Source: Pseudomonadota bacterium (GTDB taxonomy: Bacteria > Pseudomonadota > Gammaproteobacteria > Xanthomonadales > SZUA-36). Taken from it: 49,845 nucleotides of DNA. How positions within the stretch are numbered: position 1 is the stretch's first letter; the number at the start of each line of letters is the position of its first letter. Below, piece by piece: positions 1-9,389 of the stretch. Under the pieces are notes generated by a model. It did no database searches. It saw nothing but the letters and a program-made list of their open reading frames with translations, and had not been told where the DNA came from. Made by a program: the position numbers and the translations under genes. The DNA is taken from NCBI GenBank assembly GCA_015222805.1, contig JADFVZ010000025.1, positions 1 to 49,845 of the forward strand. Direction: 5' to 3'.

Positions 1-132
1 ATCTCTTAGGCGGGTGGCGTGACAACGTGGAGGCTGATCTACAATACAGGTTCGTTGACCTCTGGGTGGGCTCAGTCTCTCCATGTCGCCCGTCTTCTTT
101 GATAGCTAAACAGAGAAGACTGCCGACATACA

Positions 133-222
133 AGGGTGGGCATTTATGCCCACGCGGATGGTGTTTTATTTAACGCTAATCTGTAAATGATTTTCTAACG
201 CGTGGGCATAAATGCCCACCCT
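133..222. repeat. REP doublet (REPIN-like inverted repeat)
   Basis: Two 24-base arms at 133-156 and 199-222 are perfect reverse complements separated by 42 bases. Each arm also contains its own small palindrome, GTGGGCATTTATGCCCAC, able to fold as a 7-bp stem with a 4-base loop. Two inverted REP units about 90 bases overall is the layout of a REPIN, the non-autonomous element mobilised by RAYT transposases. A RAYT-like gene lies at 12444-13379, but this palindrome is not seen next to it. The rest of 1-284 shows no gene I can support. Confidence 0.75.
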
Positions 223-284
223 ACCGTAAAATCCTCAATAAATAATCACCGCATGTATCAAACAAAAGGTAATGCATGCCTACG

Positions 285-944
285 CTATCTTGTAATCATT
301 TTGCGCGCACTTTGAATGATCTTACTGCGGTCCGGGCGTGGTGGATTGTTCATCCCGCGTTCAACGGCCGGGCGTGCGGCAATGGTATCCATCCAACGCT
401 GGATCTGCGGGAAGTCATCAATCGGGGTGCCGGACCATTCATTTATAAAGACCCAGGGATAGGTGGCCATATCGGCGATTGAGTAGTCACCTGCTATAAA
501 TTCATTATTCTCCAGCTGTTTTTCCATCACCCCGAACAAACGATGAACCTCGTTGTGGTAACGGTTAATTGCCGCCGGTATTTCTTCTTCCATGTAACGA
601 TAAAACACATTGGACTGTCCCATCATTGGACCGACACCGGCCATCTGGAACATCAGCCATTGCAATACCTGATAGCGGGATTTTTCATCCTGAGCATAAA
701 ATTTCCCACACTTTTCCGCCAGGTAAACCAGGATAGCACCCGATTCAGACAGGGCAAAATCGCCATTATCGTGATCCACAATGGCGGGAATTTTACCGTT
801 GGGACTAATTTTCAGGTAATCATCGGTATGCTGGTCTTTTTTGCTGAAGTTTATAAGACTCAGCCTGTAATCAAAGCCCATCTCTTCCAGTGCAATACTG
901 ATTTTGTAACCGTTAGGGGTAGGGGCTGTATAGAAATCAATCAT
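285..944 (-). CDS. Glutathione S-transferase, nu-class/YfcG-like
   Basis: 219 residues, cytosolic. The N-terminal thioredoxin-fold domain (about 1-85) starts MIDFYTAPTPNGYKIS and carries the cis-Pro stretch NGKIPAIVDHD and the glutathione-contacting ESGAIL. The helical domain follows from about 90 and includes GVGPMMGQSNVF, close to the GLGPMLGQ stretch of E. coli YfcG, and the N-capping box SIADMATYPW. YfcG-type enzymes are disulfide-bond oxidoreductases using glutathione rather than classic conjugating enzymes; I infer the same here from sequence resemblance. An AGGA Shine-Dalgarno lies 7 bases before the ATG. It follows the Old Yellow Enzyme gene after 28 bases, so the two probably share a transcript for handling electrophiles or oxidised thiols. 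Confidence 0.88.
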   Translation of the reverse strand: MIDFYTAPTPNGYKISIALEEMGFDYRLSLINFSKKDQHTDDYLKISPNGKIPAIVDHDNGDFALSESGAILVYLAEKCGKFYAQDEKSRYQVLQWLMFQMAGVGPMMGQSNVFYRYMEEEIPAAINRYHNEVHRLFGVMEKQLENNEFIAGDYSIADMATYPWVFINEWSGTPIDDFPQIQRWMDTIAARPAVERGMNNPPRPDRSKIIQSARKMITR

Positions 945-972
945 TATTTATCCTGTTTCCTATCCTGTTTTA

Positions 973-2097
973 CTAGAATAATTTACCCAATACATCTTTG
1001 TTGTAGTCGCTAAGTTCATTGAGTCGATTATCCCTGACTTTTGGAACCCATTCTGGATCCTGTAAAAGCGCGCGACCGACTGCAACTAAATCGAACTCAT
1101 TATTCATCAGGCGTTTGGCTAAGTTTTCAAATGAATCTTCGTTTACATCCGAAGTTTCAACCATATCCCTTTTGGCTTCATCAATGAAACTGCTGCTTAA
1201 GCCCAGGCTACCGACGGTAATGGTGGGTTTGCCGCTAAGTTTTTTAACCCAACCGGCTAAATTTAATGACGAACCTTCAAATTCTGCATCCCAGAAACGT
1301 CGGGTTGAGCAGTGGAAAATATCTACCCCGGCTTCTACCAGTGGCCGCAGGAATTGCTTGAGTTCTTCAGGAGTGTTTGCGAGTTTTGCCATGTAATTCT
1401 GCTGTTTCCATTGTGAAAACCTCAGCACTATGGGGAAGTTTTCACCGCAGCGGGATCTGATTGCTTTGACGATATCTACCGCAAAACGAGTCCTGCCTAC
1501 CATATCGCCACCGTATTCATCATCCCTCTGGTTGGTATCCTCCCAGAAAAACTGATCAATTAAATAACCATGAGCACCATGGATTTCCACCCCGTCGAAA
1601 CCAATTGACTGGGCATCGGCTGCCGCCTGGGCGAAGGCCTCAATAGTTTCCTTAACATCCTCAAGGCTCATGGCTACACCATTCGGCTTATTACGTGTCA
1701 CCAGTCCGGATGGGCTGTATGCAGGCGTATTTTCGTCCGGTCCTGCACCCTTGCCGGCCTCCCGGATAGCCCCAACATGCCATAACTGTGGCATGATTTT
1801 TCCTCCGGCAGCATGTACTGCCTCAACAACTTTTTTCCATCCGGCGAGTGGTTTTTTGCCATAAATATAGGGTACGTTTGGATAACCATTGGCAGCCTTA
1901 TGCCCAATACATGTCCCTTCTGTAATAATCAGGCCGACATCATTTTTTGCTCGTCGCTCGTAGTAGGCAATAACCAGTTCATTGGGGATGCCGCCGGGGC
2001 TGAAAGTCCGTGTCATCGGGGCCATCACCACACGATTACGGAGTTGTAAGGGACCGAATTCAACGGCATCAAATAAAGTGGTTTCAGAAAGTGGCAT
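973..2097 (-). CDS. Old Yellow Enzyme family NADH:flavin oxidoreductase
   Basis: 374 residues, an FMN-dependent TIM barrel. The N-terminus has the family stretch GPLQLRNRVVMAPMTRTF, which helps bind FMN. Near the middle are EIHGAHGYLIDQFF and the following NQRDDEYGG, the typical OYE barrel motif with the substrate-binding histidines. ITVGSLGLSSS and VAVGRALLQDPEW near the C-terminus form the FMN phosphate-binding loops. Members reduce activated alkenes (enones, nitroesters, quinones) with NAD(P)H; the physiological substrate cannot be read from sequence. The start at 2097 is preceded by GGAACC. It is the first gene of a likely two-gene operon with the glutathione transferase, divergent from the DUF1456 gene at 2270. 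Confidence 0.9.
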   Translation of the reverse strand: MPLSETTLFDAVEFGPLQLRNRVVMAPMTRTFSPGGIPNELVIAYYERRAKNDVGLIITEGTCIGHKAANGYPNVPYIYGKKPLAGWKKVVEAVHAAGGKIMPQLWHVGAIREAGKGAGPDENTPAYSPSGLVTRNKPNGVAMSLEDVKETIEAFAQAAADAQSIGFDGVEIHGAHGYLIDQFFWEDTNQRDDEYGGDMVGRTRFAVDIVKAIRSRCGENFPIVLRFSQWKQQNYMAKLANTPEELKQFLRPLVEAGVDIFHCSTRRFWDAEFEGSSLNLAGWVKKLSGKPTITVGSLGLSSSFIDEAKRDMVETSDVNEDSFENLAKRLMNNEFDLVAVGRALLQDPEWVPKVRDNRLNELSDYNKDVLGKLF

Positions 2098-2269
2098 AAA
2101 AAGGTTCCAGAGTATGTTAAGCCGTCGATTATACGGCTAAATCAAGAAGTAATGAAAAGTTCTTTAATCTGTAGCCAGTATCATGTTCGACTGGCTGATC
2201 GCTTATAATAGCTAATCCCCCCGGACACAGGATCTGCTGCCCGGTTTGCTTCTATGATCAGGACCCAAC

Positions 2270-2764
2270 ATGAATAACAACGATATTTTACGCAGAATCC
2301 GCTATACCTTCGAATTAAGTGATTCAAAAATGATGGCCCTGTTTGCATCTGGTGGTGATGAGGTGACTCGCAGCGAGATCAGTGACTGGTTAAAAAAAGA
2401 AGATGATCCCGCCTTCCAGGAATGCAGTGATGAGCAACTGGCAAGCTTTCTTAACGGTTTTATCAATGACAAACGCGGTAAGAAAGATGGACCCCAGCCG
2501 CCTCCCGAGAAACGTTTAAATAATAATATTATCTTCAGGAAGCTCAAAATCGCCCTCAACCTGCAGGCAGACGAAGTGCTGGAGCTGGTTAACCAGGGTG
2601 ACCTGGATATCAGCAGGCATGAATTGAGTGCCTTTTTTCGCAAATACGGTCACAAGCATTATCGTGCCTGCAAGGATCAGGTGCTGCGTAATTTCCTCAA
2701 TGGAGTGCAGAAGAAATATCGTGACCAAGCGAGATTAGAAGTTTCGGGTCCGATTCAGACTTGA
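2270..2764 (+). CDS. DUF1456 (YehS-like) protein
   Basis: 164 residues, soluble. It consists of two tandem copies of the same module of about 65 residues: MNNNDILRRIRYTFEL to SFLNGFINDKRG, then LNNNIIFRKLKIALNL to NFLNGVQKKYR. Each holds an NN(D/I)I(L/F)R(R/K) start and an (S/N)FLNG end. This duplication and the overall length match the DUF1456 family represented by E. coli YehS, whose biochemical role is not established. An AGGA box lies about 8 bases before the ATG. The next gene starts 15 bases downstream, so the two may be cotranscribed. Confidence 0.88.
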   Translation: MNNNDILRRIRYTFELSDSKMMALFASGGDEVTRSEISDWLKKEDDPAFQECSDEQLASFLNGFINDKRGKKDGPQPPPEKRLNNNIIFRKLKIALNLQADEVLELVNQGDLDISRHELSAFFRKYGHKHYRACKDQVLRNFLNGVQKKYRDQARLEVSGPIQT

Positions 2765-2779
2765 AATCATTAAACTCTT

Positions 2780-3997
2780 ATGTACGTTAATCCGACGAAA
2801 ACATATTTAATATTCTCCCTGGTTTTTCTAACTTCAATTGCCCTGGCCAAGGATGACCAACTGCTGCAGCCTGAACCTGAGAAGCAGATTGATGAAGAGG
2901 CTGCCTGGGTCGTAGATGCCATAAGTGGTGAGCACCAGGGCGATAACTATTTCCGGATGGGTTCTGAATACCTACCTGATTTGCGTGAGGAGGAGGGTGA
3001 CTTTAAGCTGCAAAAAGGTGATTTGGTAATAGTGCCGATACCTATCTCAAACCCGACTCTAGATACCGGTCTTGTGGTTGGTGGAGCGTATTTTTACCCA
3101 CAGACTGCAGAGCAGAAAGACCACCAACCTCCATCGGTGACCGGTGCGGCAGTATTTAGGTCAAGTAATGGCAGTGCCGCCTTCGGTGTTGGTCATAAGA
3201 GTTATCTGGATGGCAATAAATGGCGGCTTGGGGGTGTATTTGGACACGCTGATCTTGATTTAGTATTACGAAACCCCACCGATGGAGAAATAGGTTCTCA
3301 ATCAACCATTGGTTGGAATGTGCGGGGGGGTTTTATGTCAGCCAGAGTTTCCCGCAAAGTATCAGGTGATTGGTATGTGGGTATTAAGGCTCGATATCTT
3401 GATATGCGCCAAATATTTTCAATTAATCTTGAGAGTAATAAATTTGACTTCAGTTCCTCGACTAAAACAGTGGGCGTAGGTCTTGCTGTTGAATATGATT
3501 CAACGGATAAACCACTTAACAGCTACAGCGGAAAAGTTATTGAAATTGATGCCTTTTTAAATTCTACTAAATTTGGCAGTGACCAGTCGTATCAGTCGTA
3601 TGGTTTAAAGTACCGTTCATATCACTTAATTGCACCATCTGTAGTGCTTGCCTGGGAAGCTCAGGCCTGTGCTCGTTCGGATACGGCCCCGCTGTGGGAT
3701 GCCTGCCGGATTAACCTGCGCGGATTTTCGTCAGTTGCCTATCTGGGAACAACTTCAACTTCCGCCCAGGTTGAGGCACGTTGGCAATTTCATCGTAAGT
3801 GGGGTGCTGTAGCGTTTGCGGGCGGTGGCCTGATTAAGAATCCTTTTACCGAGTTAAGTGATCGCCAGGTGATTCCCAGCTACGGTATCGGCCTGCGATT
3901 TATGCTGCTCGAATCCCAGCGAATCAACTTCAGGCTGGATTACGCACGTTCTATTAACAGCGATGCTTTTTATATATCAGTGGGTGAAGCATTTTAA
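2780..3997 (+). CDS. Surface-antigen (D15/BamA-type) outer-membrane beta-barrel protein
   Basis: 405 residues. A Sec signal (about 1-23, ending TSIALA-KDD) is followed by a short periplasmic segment and a long region of alternating polar and hydrophobic strands. The chain ends in phenylalanine (ISVGEAF), the usual C-terminal signature of an outer-membrane barrel. Stretches such as GLAVEYDSTDKPLNSYSGK and YGIGLRFMLLESQRINFRLD resemble the last strands of the bacterial surface antigen (Omp85-like) domain. No POTRA domain is evident, so it looks like a barrel-only member rather than BamA or TamA. No good Shine-Dalgarno precedes this ATG. Its cargo or partner is unknown. Confidence 0.7.
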   Translation: MYVNPTKTYLIFSLVFLTSIALAKDDQLLQPEPEKQIDEEAAWVVDAISGEHQGDNYFRMGSEYLPDLREEEGDFKLQKGDLVIVPIPISNPTLDTGLVVGGAYFYPQTAEQKDHQPPSVTGAAVFRSSNGSAAFGVGHKSYLDGNKWRLGGVFGHADLDLVLRNPTDGEIGSQSTIGWNVRGGFMSARVSRKVSGDWYVGIKARYLDMRQIFSINLESNKFDFSSSTKTVGVGLAVEYDSTDKPLNSYSGKVIEIDAFLNSTKFGSDQSYQSYGLKYRSYHLIAPSVVLAWEAQACARSDTAPLWDACRINLRGFSSVAYLGTTSTSAQVEARWQFHRKWGAVAFAGGGLIKNPFTELSDRQVIPSYGIGLRFMLLESQRINFRLDYARSINSDAFYISVGEAF

Positions 3998-4133
3998 AAT
4001 ATATTTCTATAACTACAGCAACTGTTGAGCGTAGCACCTTTGACCTGATACCCTCTGTATATAGTACAATTCAAGTCTGTTTCAAAGTTCTGGATTGTGA
4101 CAGGTTTGCAGTTTGTCAATTCAAGGAAAATTA

Positions 4134-5288
4134 ATGCATATTCATTCCCATGGAACCTCGCGGATAAAGTTGCATGCATTGATTGCTTTTTCATTGCTTT
4201 TTGTGGCCGTTTCTGTAGGAGCACAACAAAAGAAAGCCCCGCCACCCGGTGTCCTGGTAGCGGTAGCCAGCCAGAAACAATTGACAAAAAGCACACAGTT
4301 ACTGGGTAAGACCCTGGCGGTCAACGATGTTTCCATTCGTGCCAGGGTTTCCGGCTATCTGCTGGAGAAAAACTTTAAAGAAGGTAGTGAAGTTTTAAAG
4401 GACAGCCTTTTATTCCGTCTTGACCCCAAAATATATCAGTCCATTGTTAATGCAGATAAGGCGGGTGTGTCTGAAGCGAAAACACTGCTTGCCCGTACCT
4501 CGGCTGATTATGCACGTTACAGTGAGTTAAGCAGAAAGGATTATGTCAGCCAACAGGATCTTGATTTAAGCAAGGCGAACAAATTACAGGCCATTAGTGC
4601 ACTGGAAGCTGCCAATGCCAAACTAGCTCGCTCAGAAATTGATCTTGCGGATACGCAGTTACATGCGCCGATTAATGGGCGTGTGGGGCGCGCCAGCGCG
4701 AGTGTTGGCAACTTGATTGACAGCAGCAGTGGTGAACTTGTGCGCCTGGTGGAACTGGACCCGATATATGTGAATTTTAATATTGCCGAAGCCCAGTTAC
4801 TAACGCTGCAGGATAGGGAGCGTGAACGCAAGAATACTGGCGGAGCCAACGAGTATTACAATATCCAGATAATTTTGCCTGATGGTCAATTACATCCGCA
4901 GTTCGGTACTATCGATTTTGTCGATAATGCTATAAATCCGCTGACCGGGACTATCCTGATCCGTGCCAGATTCGGTAATCCACAGAAAAACCTGGTCCCG
5001 GGTTTTAATGTACTGGTTGAAATCAGTAGTGAGGAAGAAAAATCCGAGTTGACGATTCCACAAGTTTCCGTACAGGAAGACCAGACTGGTTATTTTGTTA
5101 TGCTGGTAGACAAGTCCAATACCGTTGAAAAACGTCAGCTATCACTGGGACGGAAAGTAGGTATCGACTGGGTGGTTAATGACGGTCTAACACCCGGTGA
5201 TAGGGTCATAGTCAGTGGCGTGCAAAAAGTCCGGCCGGGTATTATTGTAAATCCTGAACCTGCCCCTGCGATGATCCTGGAAAATTAA
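4134..5288 (+). CDS. RND efflux pump periplasmic adaptor (MFP, AcrA-like)
   Basis: About 384 residues. I choose the ATG at 4134 because AAGGA sits 7 bases upstream; an upstream in-frame TTG at 4113 lacks this. A signal sequence ends near SVGAQQ. Then come a beta-barrel/lipoyl segment (VNDVSIRARVSGYLLEKNFKEG), an alpha-helical hairpin (about 95-165), the second lipoyl half (DTQLHAPINGRVGRAS) and a C-terminal barrel with the family stretch LVPGFNVLVEI. This is the periplasmic adaptor joining the inner-membrane pump to an outer-membrane channel. The pump gene follows 6 bases later. No TolC-type channel gene is in the window, so a channel encoded elsewhere is presumably shared. Confidence 0.92.
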   Translation: MHIHSHGTSRIKLHALIAFSLLFVAVSVGAQQKKAPPPGVLVAVASQKQLTKSTQLLGKTLAVNDVSIRARVSGYLLEKNFKEGSEVLKDSLLFRLDPKIYQSIVNADKAGVSEAKTLLARTSADYARYSELSRKDYVSQQDLDLSKANKLQAISALEAANAKLARSEIDLADTQLHAPINGRVGRASASVGNLIDSSSGELVRLVELDPIYVNFNIAEAQLLTLQDRERERKNTGGANEYYNIQIILPDGQLHPQFGTIDFVDNAINPLTGTILIRARFGNPQKNLVPGFNVLVEISSEEEKSELTIPQVSVQEDQTGYFVMLVDKSNTVEKRQLSLGRKVGIDWVVNDGLTPGDRVIVSGVQKVRPGIIVNPEPAPAMILEN

Positions 5289-5294
5289 GTTCCC

Positions 5295-8200
5295 GTGATC
5301 AGTTCCTTTTTTATTACCCGCCCGAAGTTCGCCTTTGTAATTTCTATTGTAATTAGTATTGCCGGTGTACTGGCATTGCTGGCCTTGCCGATTGATCGTT
5401 ATCCCGAGTTAACCCCGCCGAGCGTTAAAGTCACGGCGATATTTCCCGGGGCAGATGCTGAAACCATTGCGGATACAGTAGCAGGTCCTCTGGAATCGGC
5501 GATTAATGGTGTGGATGACATGCTCTATATGTCCTCCAACAGTGCCAATGATGGCAGTTACAGCCTGACAGTCAGCTTTACAGTTGGTACCGATCCGGAT
5601 ACTGCCACCGTCAATGTGCAAAACCGGGTTTCCCAGGCCACACCCCGATTACCCGAAGAGGTGAAACGCCAGGGCGTCACTGTACGTAAACAATCCAGCA
5701 GTATGCTGTTGATCGTCAACCTGATTTCTCCTGAAAATACGTTTGACTCGCTGTTCCTGAGTAACTACACCGACATCAATATCCGTGATTCCCTGGCGCG
5801 GATATCCGGAGTAGGTGACGCCAGCCTGATTGGTGCCCGTGACTACAGCATGCGCCTGTGGCTGGAGCCGAATAAACTGGCCGGACTGGGTATGCAGCCG
5901 GATGATGTAATCAATGCTGTGCGTGAACAGAATGTACAGGTAGCTGCGGGTAAGCTGGGTGCTGAACCTACACATAGCAATACCCAGTTTGAATACACAC
6001 TACGCACCACTGGCAGACTTACCAGCGCGGAGGAATTTGGCAATATTATCATTCGGGTTAACCGCGATGGCGGCATGGTACGGATAAAGGATGTGGCCCG
6101 GGTCGAACTGGGGTCTAAAAGTTATTCATCCTACGGTATGCTGGATGGTGAGGATTCCGCTTTACTGGCAATTTATCAGGCACCGGGTGCGAACGCTTTA
6201 GAGATTTCAGCAGCCATCCATGCAGAAATGGAATCACTTGCCAGTCGCTTCCCTGATGATGTTGAATATCGCATTCTTTATGATTCAACAGACCTTATAA
6301 GTGCCTCGATCTCTGAGCTGGTTATAACCCTGATAGTGGCAATTTTACTGGTGATACTGGTGGTTTTTGTGTTTATCCAGGACTGGCGATCTACCCTGAT
6401 CCCCATTATTGCCATCCCGGTTTCGCTGATCGGTACTTTTGCAGGTTTGCTGGCGCTGGGCTACAGCATCAACCTGATAACCCTGTTTGGCCTGATTCTG
6501 GCAATCGGTATCGTGGTTGATGATGCAATAATTGTCGTGGAAAATGTCCAGCGGCACATGGCTGCCGGACTGGCTCCCGCTGAAGCCACCTATAAAGCCA
6601 TGGCTGAAATCAGTGGTGCAGTTATTGCCACTACCCTGGTGTTGCTTGCTGTGTTTGTACCGGTAGGGTTTATTCCCGGCATGACCGGCTTACTCTTCAA
6701 GCAATTCTCGGTAACGATTTCAATAGCGGTTTTAATTTCATCAATTAATGCACTGACACTAAGCCCGGCCTTATGTGCGATTTTCCTGAAGCCGGTTGAT
6801 GGCTTGTCTGAGAGCGGTTTCTTTGGCTGGTTTAATCGTCAGTTTGAGAAGGTCCGAACTTTATATGCAGGCCTGGTATCAAGGTTGTTGAAGCGATCCG
6901 TAATGGCTTTGATTATTTTTGCCGCCGTGCTGGTTTTGACTGCTGTACTGATGAAAGCTATTCCTTCCGGGTTCGTGCCCCTGGAAGATAACGGTGGTTT
7001 TGTTATCGATGTGCAATTGCCGGACGGTGCCGCCCTCGGCCGGACTGAAGTAATCATGCGCCAGGCGGAGGAAATCGTCAGGCAACAGGCAGGGGTAACC
7101 AATGTTATCAGCGCCCCGGGCTTCAGCCTGTTGAAAGGTGCTGTTTCTGCAAACGCCGGAATGTTGATCGTTATCCTGGAAAACTGGGATCAGCGTAGCG
7201 CAAAAAGTAAGCAGGAAGAGCAGATAGTTGCTACATTGCGAGGTGAGCTTGGTGGTATTGCAGGCGCTAATCTTTTTCCATTCCAGTTTCCACCTATTCC
7301 AGGTCTTGGCAGTACGGGCGGATTTGAATACCAGCTGCAGTCCACCGCATCCGCCAGTCCACAGGATATGGCAGCGGTTATGCGCGGCTTTGTAATGGCA
7401 GCGAATCAACACCCTGACTTGAGTGCGGTTTTCAGTACATTCAAGGCCGAGGTGCCACAGGTATTTATTGATATAGATCGCGAAAAGGCCAAAATTCTGG
7501 GTGTGCCCCTGCAGAATATATTCAATACTTTGTCGGTATCCATGGGTGGCGGATATATCAATGACTTTAATAAGTTTGGTAAAAGTTATCAGGTAACCGC
7601 CCAGGCGGAGAGTGAGTTTCGTGCAGGTACTGAGGATATTTTTAACCTCTATGTGCGTAATCAGAATAATGAAATGGTGCCCTTGAGAACACTGGTATCC
7701 ACCGAGTCACTGCTGGGGCCTGATGTGATTAATCGCTTCAATATTTATCGATCGATTAAAATCAACGGCAGCCCAGCGCCGGGTCGCAGTTCCGGTGATG
7801 CCATTGCTGCCATGGAGGAATTGTCGGAAACAGCCTTACCCAATGGCTATACCTATTCATGGACAGGCCAGGCCTATCAGGAAATCCTCGCAGGTGACCA
7901 AACCAGTATTATTTTTATCCTTGCGATTATTTTTGTATATTTGTTCCTGGTGGCACAGTATGAAAGCTGGATGATCCCGTTTTCTGTACTAATGGCGGTT
8001 CCCATTGCCATCTGCGGCGCGGTGCTGATGCAGATGATAGCCGGGCAGATTAATGACATCTATATGCAGATTGGAATGGTCCTGCTGATTGGTATGTCCG
8101 CCAAGAACGCGATATTAATTGTTGAATTTGCAATGGAGCTGCGTGCTGAAGGAAAGAGTATCCTGGATTCAGCACTAACCGCAGGCAGCTTGCGCTTCCG

Positions 8201-8405
8201 GGCGGTATTAATGACCGCCTTTTCCTTTATTTTGGGTGTATTCCCGCTGGTCATCGCTAGTGGTGCGGGTGCAGCAAGTCGCCGTTCACTGGGCACGGCA
8301 GTTTTCGGTGGAATGCTCGCATCTGTTATTGTGGCGACAGTTCTGGTGCCAGTGTTCTACCTGCTGATACAAAATCTGCGCGAGAGGGTTTCCGCCAGTA
8401 AATAA
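5295..8405 (+). CDS. RND multidrug efflux permease, HAE1 family
   Basis: 1,036 residues, full length for the AcrB family, starting with GTG. The N-terminus ISSFFITRPKFAFVISI is the first membrane helix. Two large periplasmic loops and 12 membrane helices follow. The proton relay is present: GIVVDDAIIVVENV (two Asp near residue 408) in TM4 and GMSAKNAILIVEFA (Lys near 937) in TM10. GFVPLEDNGGF and the C-terminal GGMLASVIVATVLVPVFY are also typical. These trimeric pumps expel drugs, dyes or lipophilic compounds using proton motive force; the substrate range cannot be predicted. It is cotranscribed with the adaptor upstream. No local regulator gene (TetR or other) is present. Confidence 0.95.
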   Translation: MISSFFITRPKFAFVISIVISIAGVLALLALPIDRYPELTPPSVKVTAIFPGADAETIADTVAGPLESAINGVDDMLYMSSNSANDGSYSLTVSFTVGTDPDTATVNVQNRVSQATPRLPEEVKRQGVTVRKQSSSMLLIVNLISPENTFDSLFLSNYTDINIRDSLARISGVGDASLIGARDYSMRLWLEPNKLAGLGMQPDDVINAVREQNVQVAAGKLGAEPTHSNTQFEYTLRTTGRLTSAEEFGNIIIRVNRDGGMVRIKDVARVELGSKSYSSYGMLDGEDSALLAIYQAPGANALEISAAIHAEMESLASRFPDDVEYRILYDSTDLISASISELVITLIVAILLVILVVFVFIQDWRSTLIPIIAIPVSLIGTFAGLLALGYSINLITLFGLILAIGIVVDDAIIVVENVQRHMAAGLAPAEATYKAMAEISGAVIATTLVLLAVFVPVGFIPGMTGLLFKQFSVTISIAVLISSINALTLSPALCAIFLKPVDGLSESGFFGWFNRQFEKVRTLYAGLVSRLLKRSVMALIIFAAVLVLTAVLMKAIPSGFVPLEDNGGFVIDVQLPDGAALGRTEVIMRQAEEIVRQQAGVTNVISAPGFSLLKGAVSANAGMLIVILENWDQRSAKSKQEEQIVATLRGELGGIAGANLFPFQFPPIPGLGSTGGFEYQLQSTASASPQDMAAVMRGFVMAANQHPDLSAVFSTFKAEVPQVFIDIDREKAKILGVPLQNIFNTLSVSMGGGYINDFNKFGKSYQVTAQAESEFRAGTEDIFNLYVRNQNNEMVPLRTLVSTESLLGPDVINRFNIYRSIKINGSPAPGRSSGDAIAAMEELSETALPNGYTYSWTGQAYQEILAGDQTSIIFILAIIFVYLFLVAQYESWMIPFSVLMAVPIAICGAVLMQMIAGQINDIYMQIGMVLLIGMSAKNAILIVEFAMELRAEGKSILDSALTAGSLRFRAVLMTAFSFILGVFPLVIASGAGAASRRSLGTAVFGGMLASVIVATVLVPVFYLLIQNLRERVSASK

Positions 8406-8459
8406 GCATTCAGGATTATCTAGATTTGTTTGTCGAATCTGCCGGCTGATCAGTTTATA

Positions 8460-9353
8460 ATGACCAGTTCTGAACATAACGCGTATCGAATCTTGAAACA
8501 AGATAAAGTCTTAGTCCTGATAATCTCTTTAAGTATGCTGCTCCTGTCCGCATGCTCTTCAATGATGCAGTCAGCAACCAATGGGATGGCTGCCAACCTC
8601 AGTGCTGCCATCCTCAACCAGGATGACCCGGCGACAGTTCGTGATGGCGCACCGGCATTTTTACTGATGCTGGATAGTTTTATTGAAGGTTCACCAAATG
8701 ATGCCACAATGCTGGGGGCGGCTGCCGAATTATATGCTGCCTATGGTGTGTTGTTTGTTGAGGATTCGCAGCGGGCAGATCGCCTGACCAGTCGATCCCT
8801 GGCATACAGCCAGCGCTCCCTGTGTGCCAGCAATCGCTCTGCCTGTGAAATTACCGGTCTTTCTTTTCCTCAATTCAGCGCTATGCTGGATGAGTTGAAA
8901 AGCAAAGATGTACCCAGCCTGTATTCGCTGGGCCTGAGCTGGATCGCTTATATAAAGGTGCATAGCGGTGACTGGAATGCCCTCGCCAAACTTCCGCGGG
9001 TTGTCGAAATAATGCAACGTTTGCAGGTTCTTGATGTCCATTACCAGGATGTCCAGGTAGAGCATTACCTCGCGGTATTAAATACCATCAGGCCACCGGC
9101 CCTGGGTGGTGATTTTAAAGCAGGAAAGGCTCACTATGAGCGTGCAATAAGCCTGGCCAAGGGCAGGGACCTGTCTGTTAATGTAGATTATGCACGTTAT
9201 TATGCCCGCACCCTGTACGATCGTGAACTACACGACCGGCTACTGCATGAAGTACTTGCAGCTGAAGCTTACCAAGATGGTTACACCCTGTTTAATACCA
9301 TGGCACAGGATGAAGCACAGCAGTTGCTCGATAGTGCCGACGATTATTTTTAA
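8460..9353 (+). CDS. TatT-type TRAP transporter-associated lipoprotein
   Basis: About 297 residues from the ATG at 8460; a TTG at 8430 would add ten residues and neither start has a clear ribosome site. A lipobox MLLLSAC places the lipidated Cys near residue 32, so this is a periplasm-facing lipoprotein. The rest is helical, with TPR-like segments (for example DDPATVRDGAPAFLLMLDSFI and GDWNALAKLPRVVEIM). This matches the TRAP T-component (TatT, first characterised in Treponema), which associates with the DctP-type binding protein and has been proposed to handle hydrophobic ligands. The gene order TatT, DctP, DctQ, DctM supports the call. Confidence 0.85.
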   Translation: MTSSEHNAYRILKQDKVLVLIISLSMLLLSACSSMMQSATNGMAANLSAAILNQDDPATVRDGAPAFLLMLDSFIEGSPNDATMLGAAAELYAAYGVLFVEDSQRADRLTSRSLAYSQRSLCASNRSACEITGLSFPQFSAMLDELKSKDVPSLYSLGLSWIAYIKVHSGDWNALAKLPRVVEIMQRLQVLDVHYQDVQVEHYLAVLNTIRPPALGGDFKAGKAHYERAISLAKGRDLSVNVDYARYYARTLYDRELHDRLLHEVLAAEAYQDGYTLFNTMAQDEAQQLLDSADDYF

Positions 9354-9389
9354 TAATCCAATATTACACTTTCTAGAACCCGGAATTAG

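Noticed and set aside
276-482. 68-residue plus-strand frame near the window start
   Set aside because: Antisense to the glutathione transferase, which has clear family motifs.
6879-7412. 177-residue minus-strand frame inside the RND pump gene
   Set aside because: Antisense to a well-conserved pump; low-complexity translation without family features.
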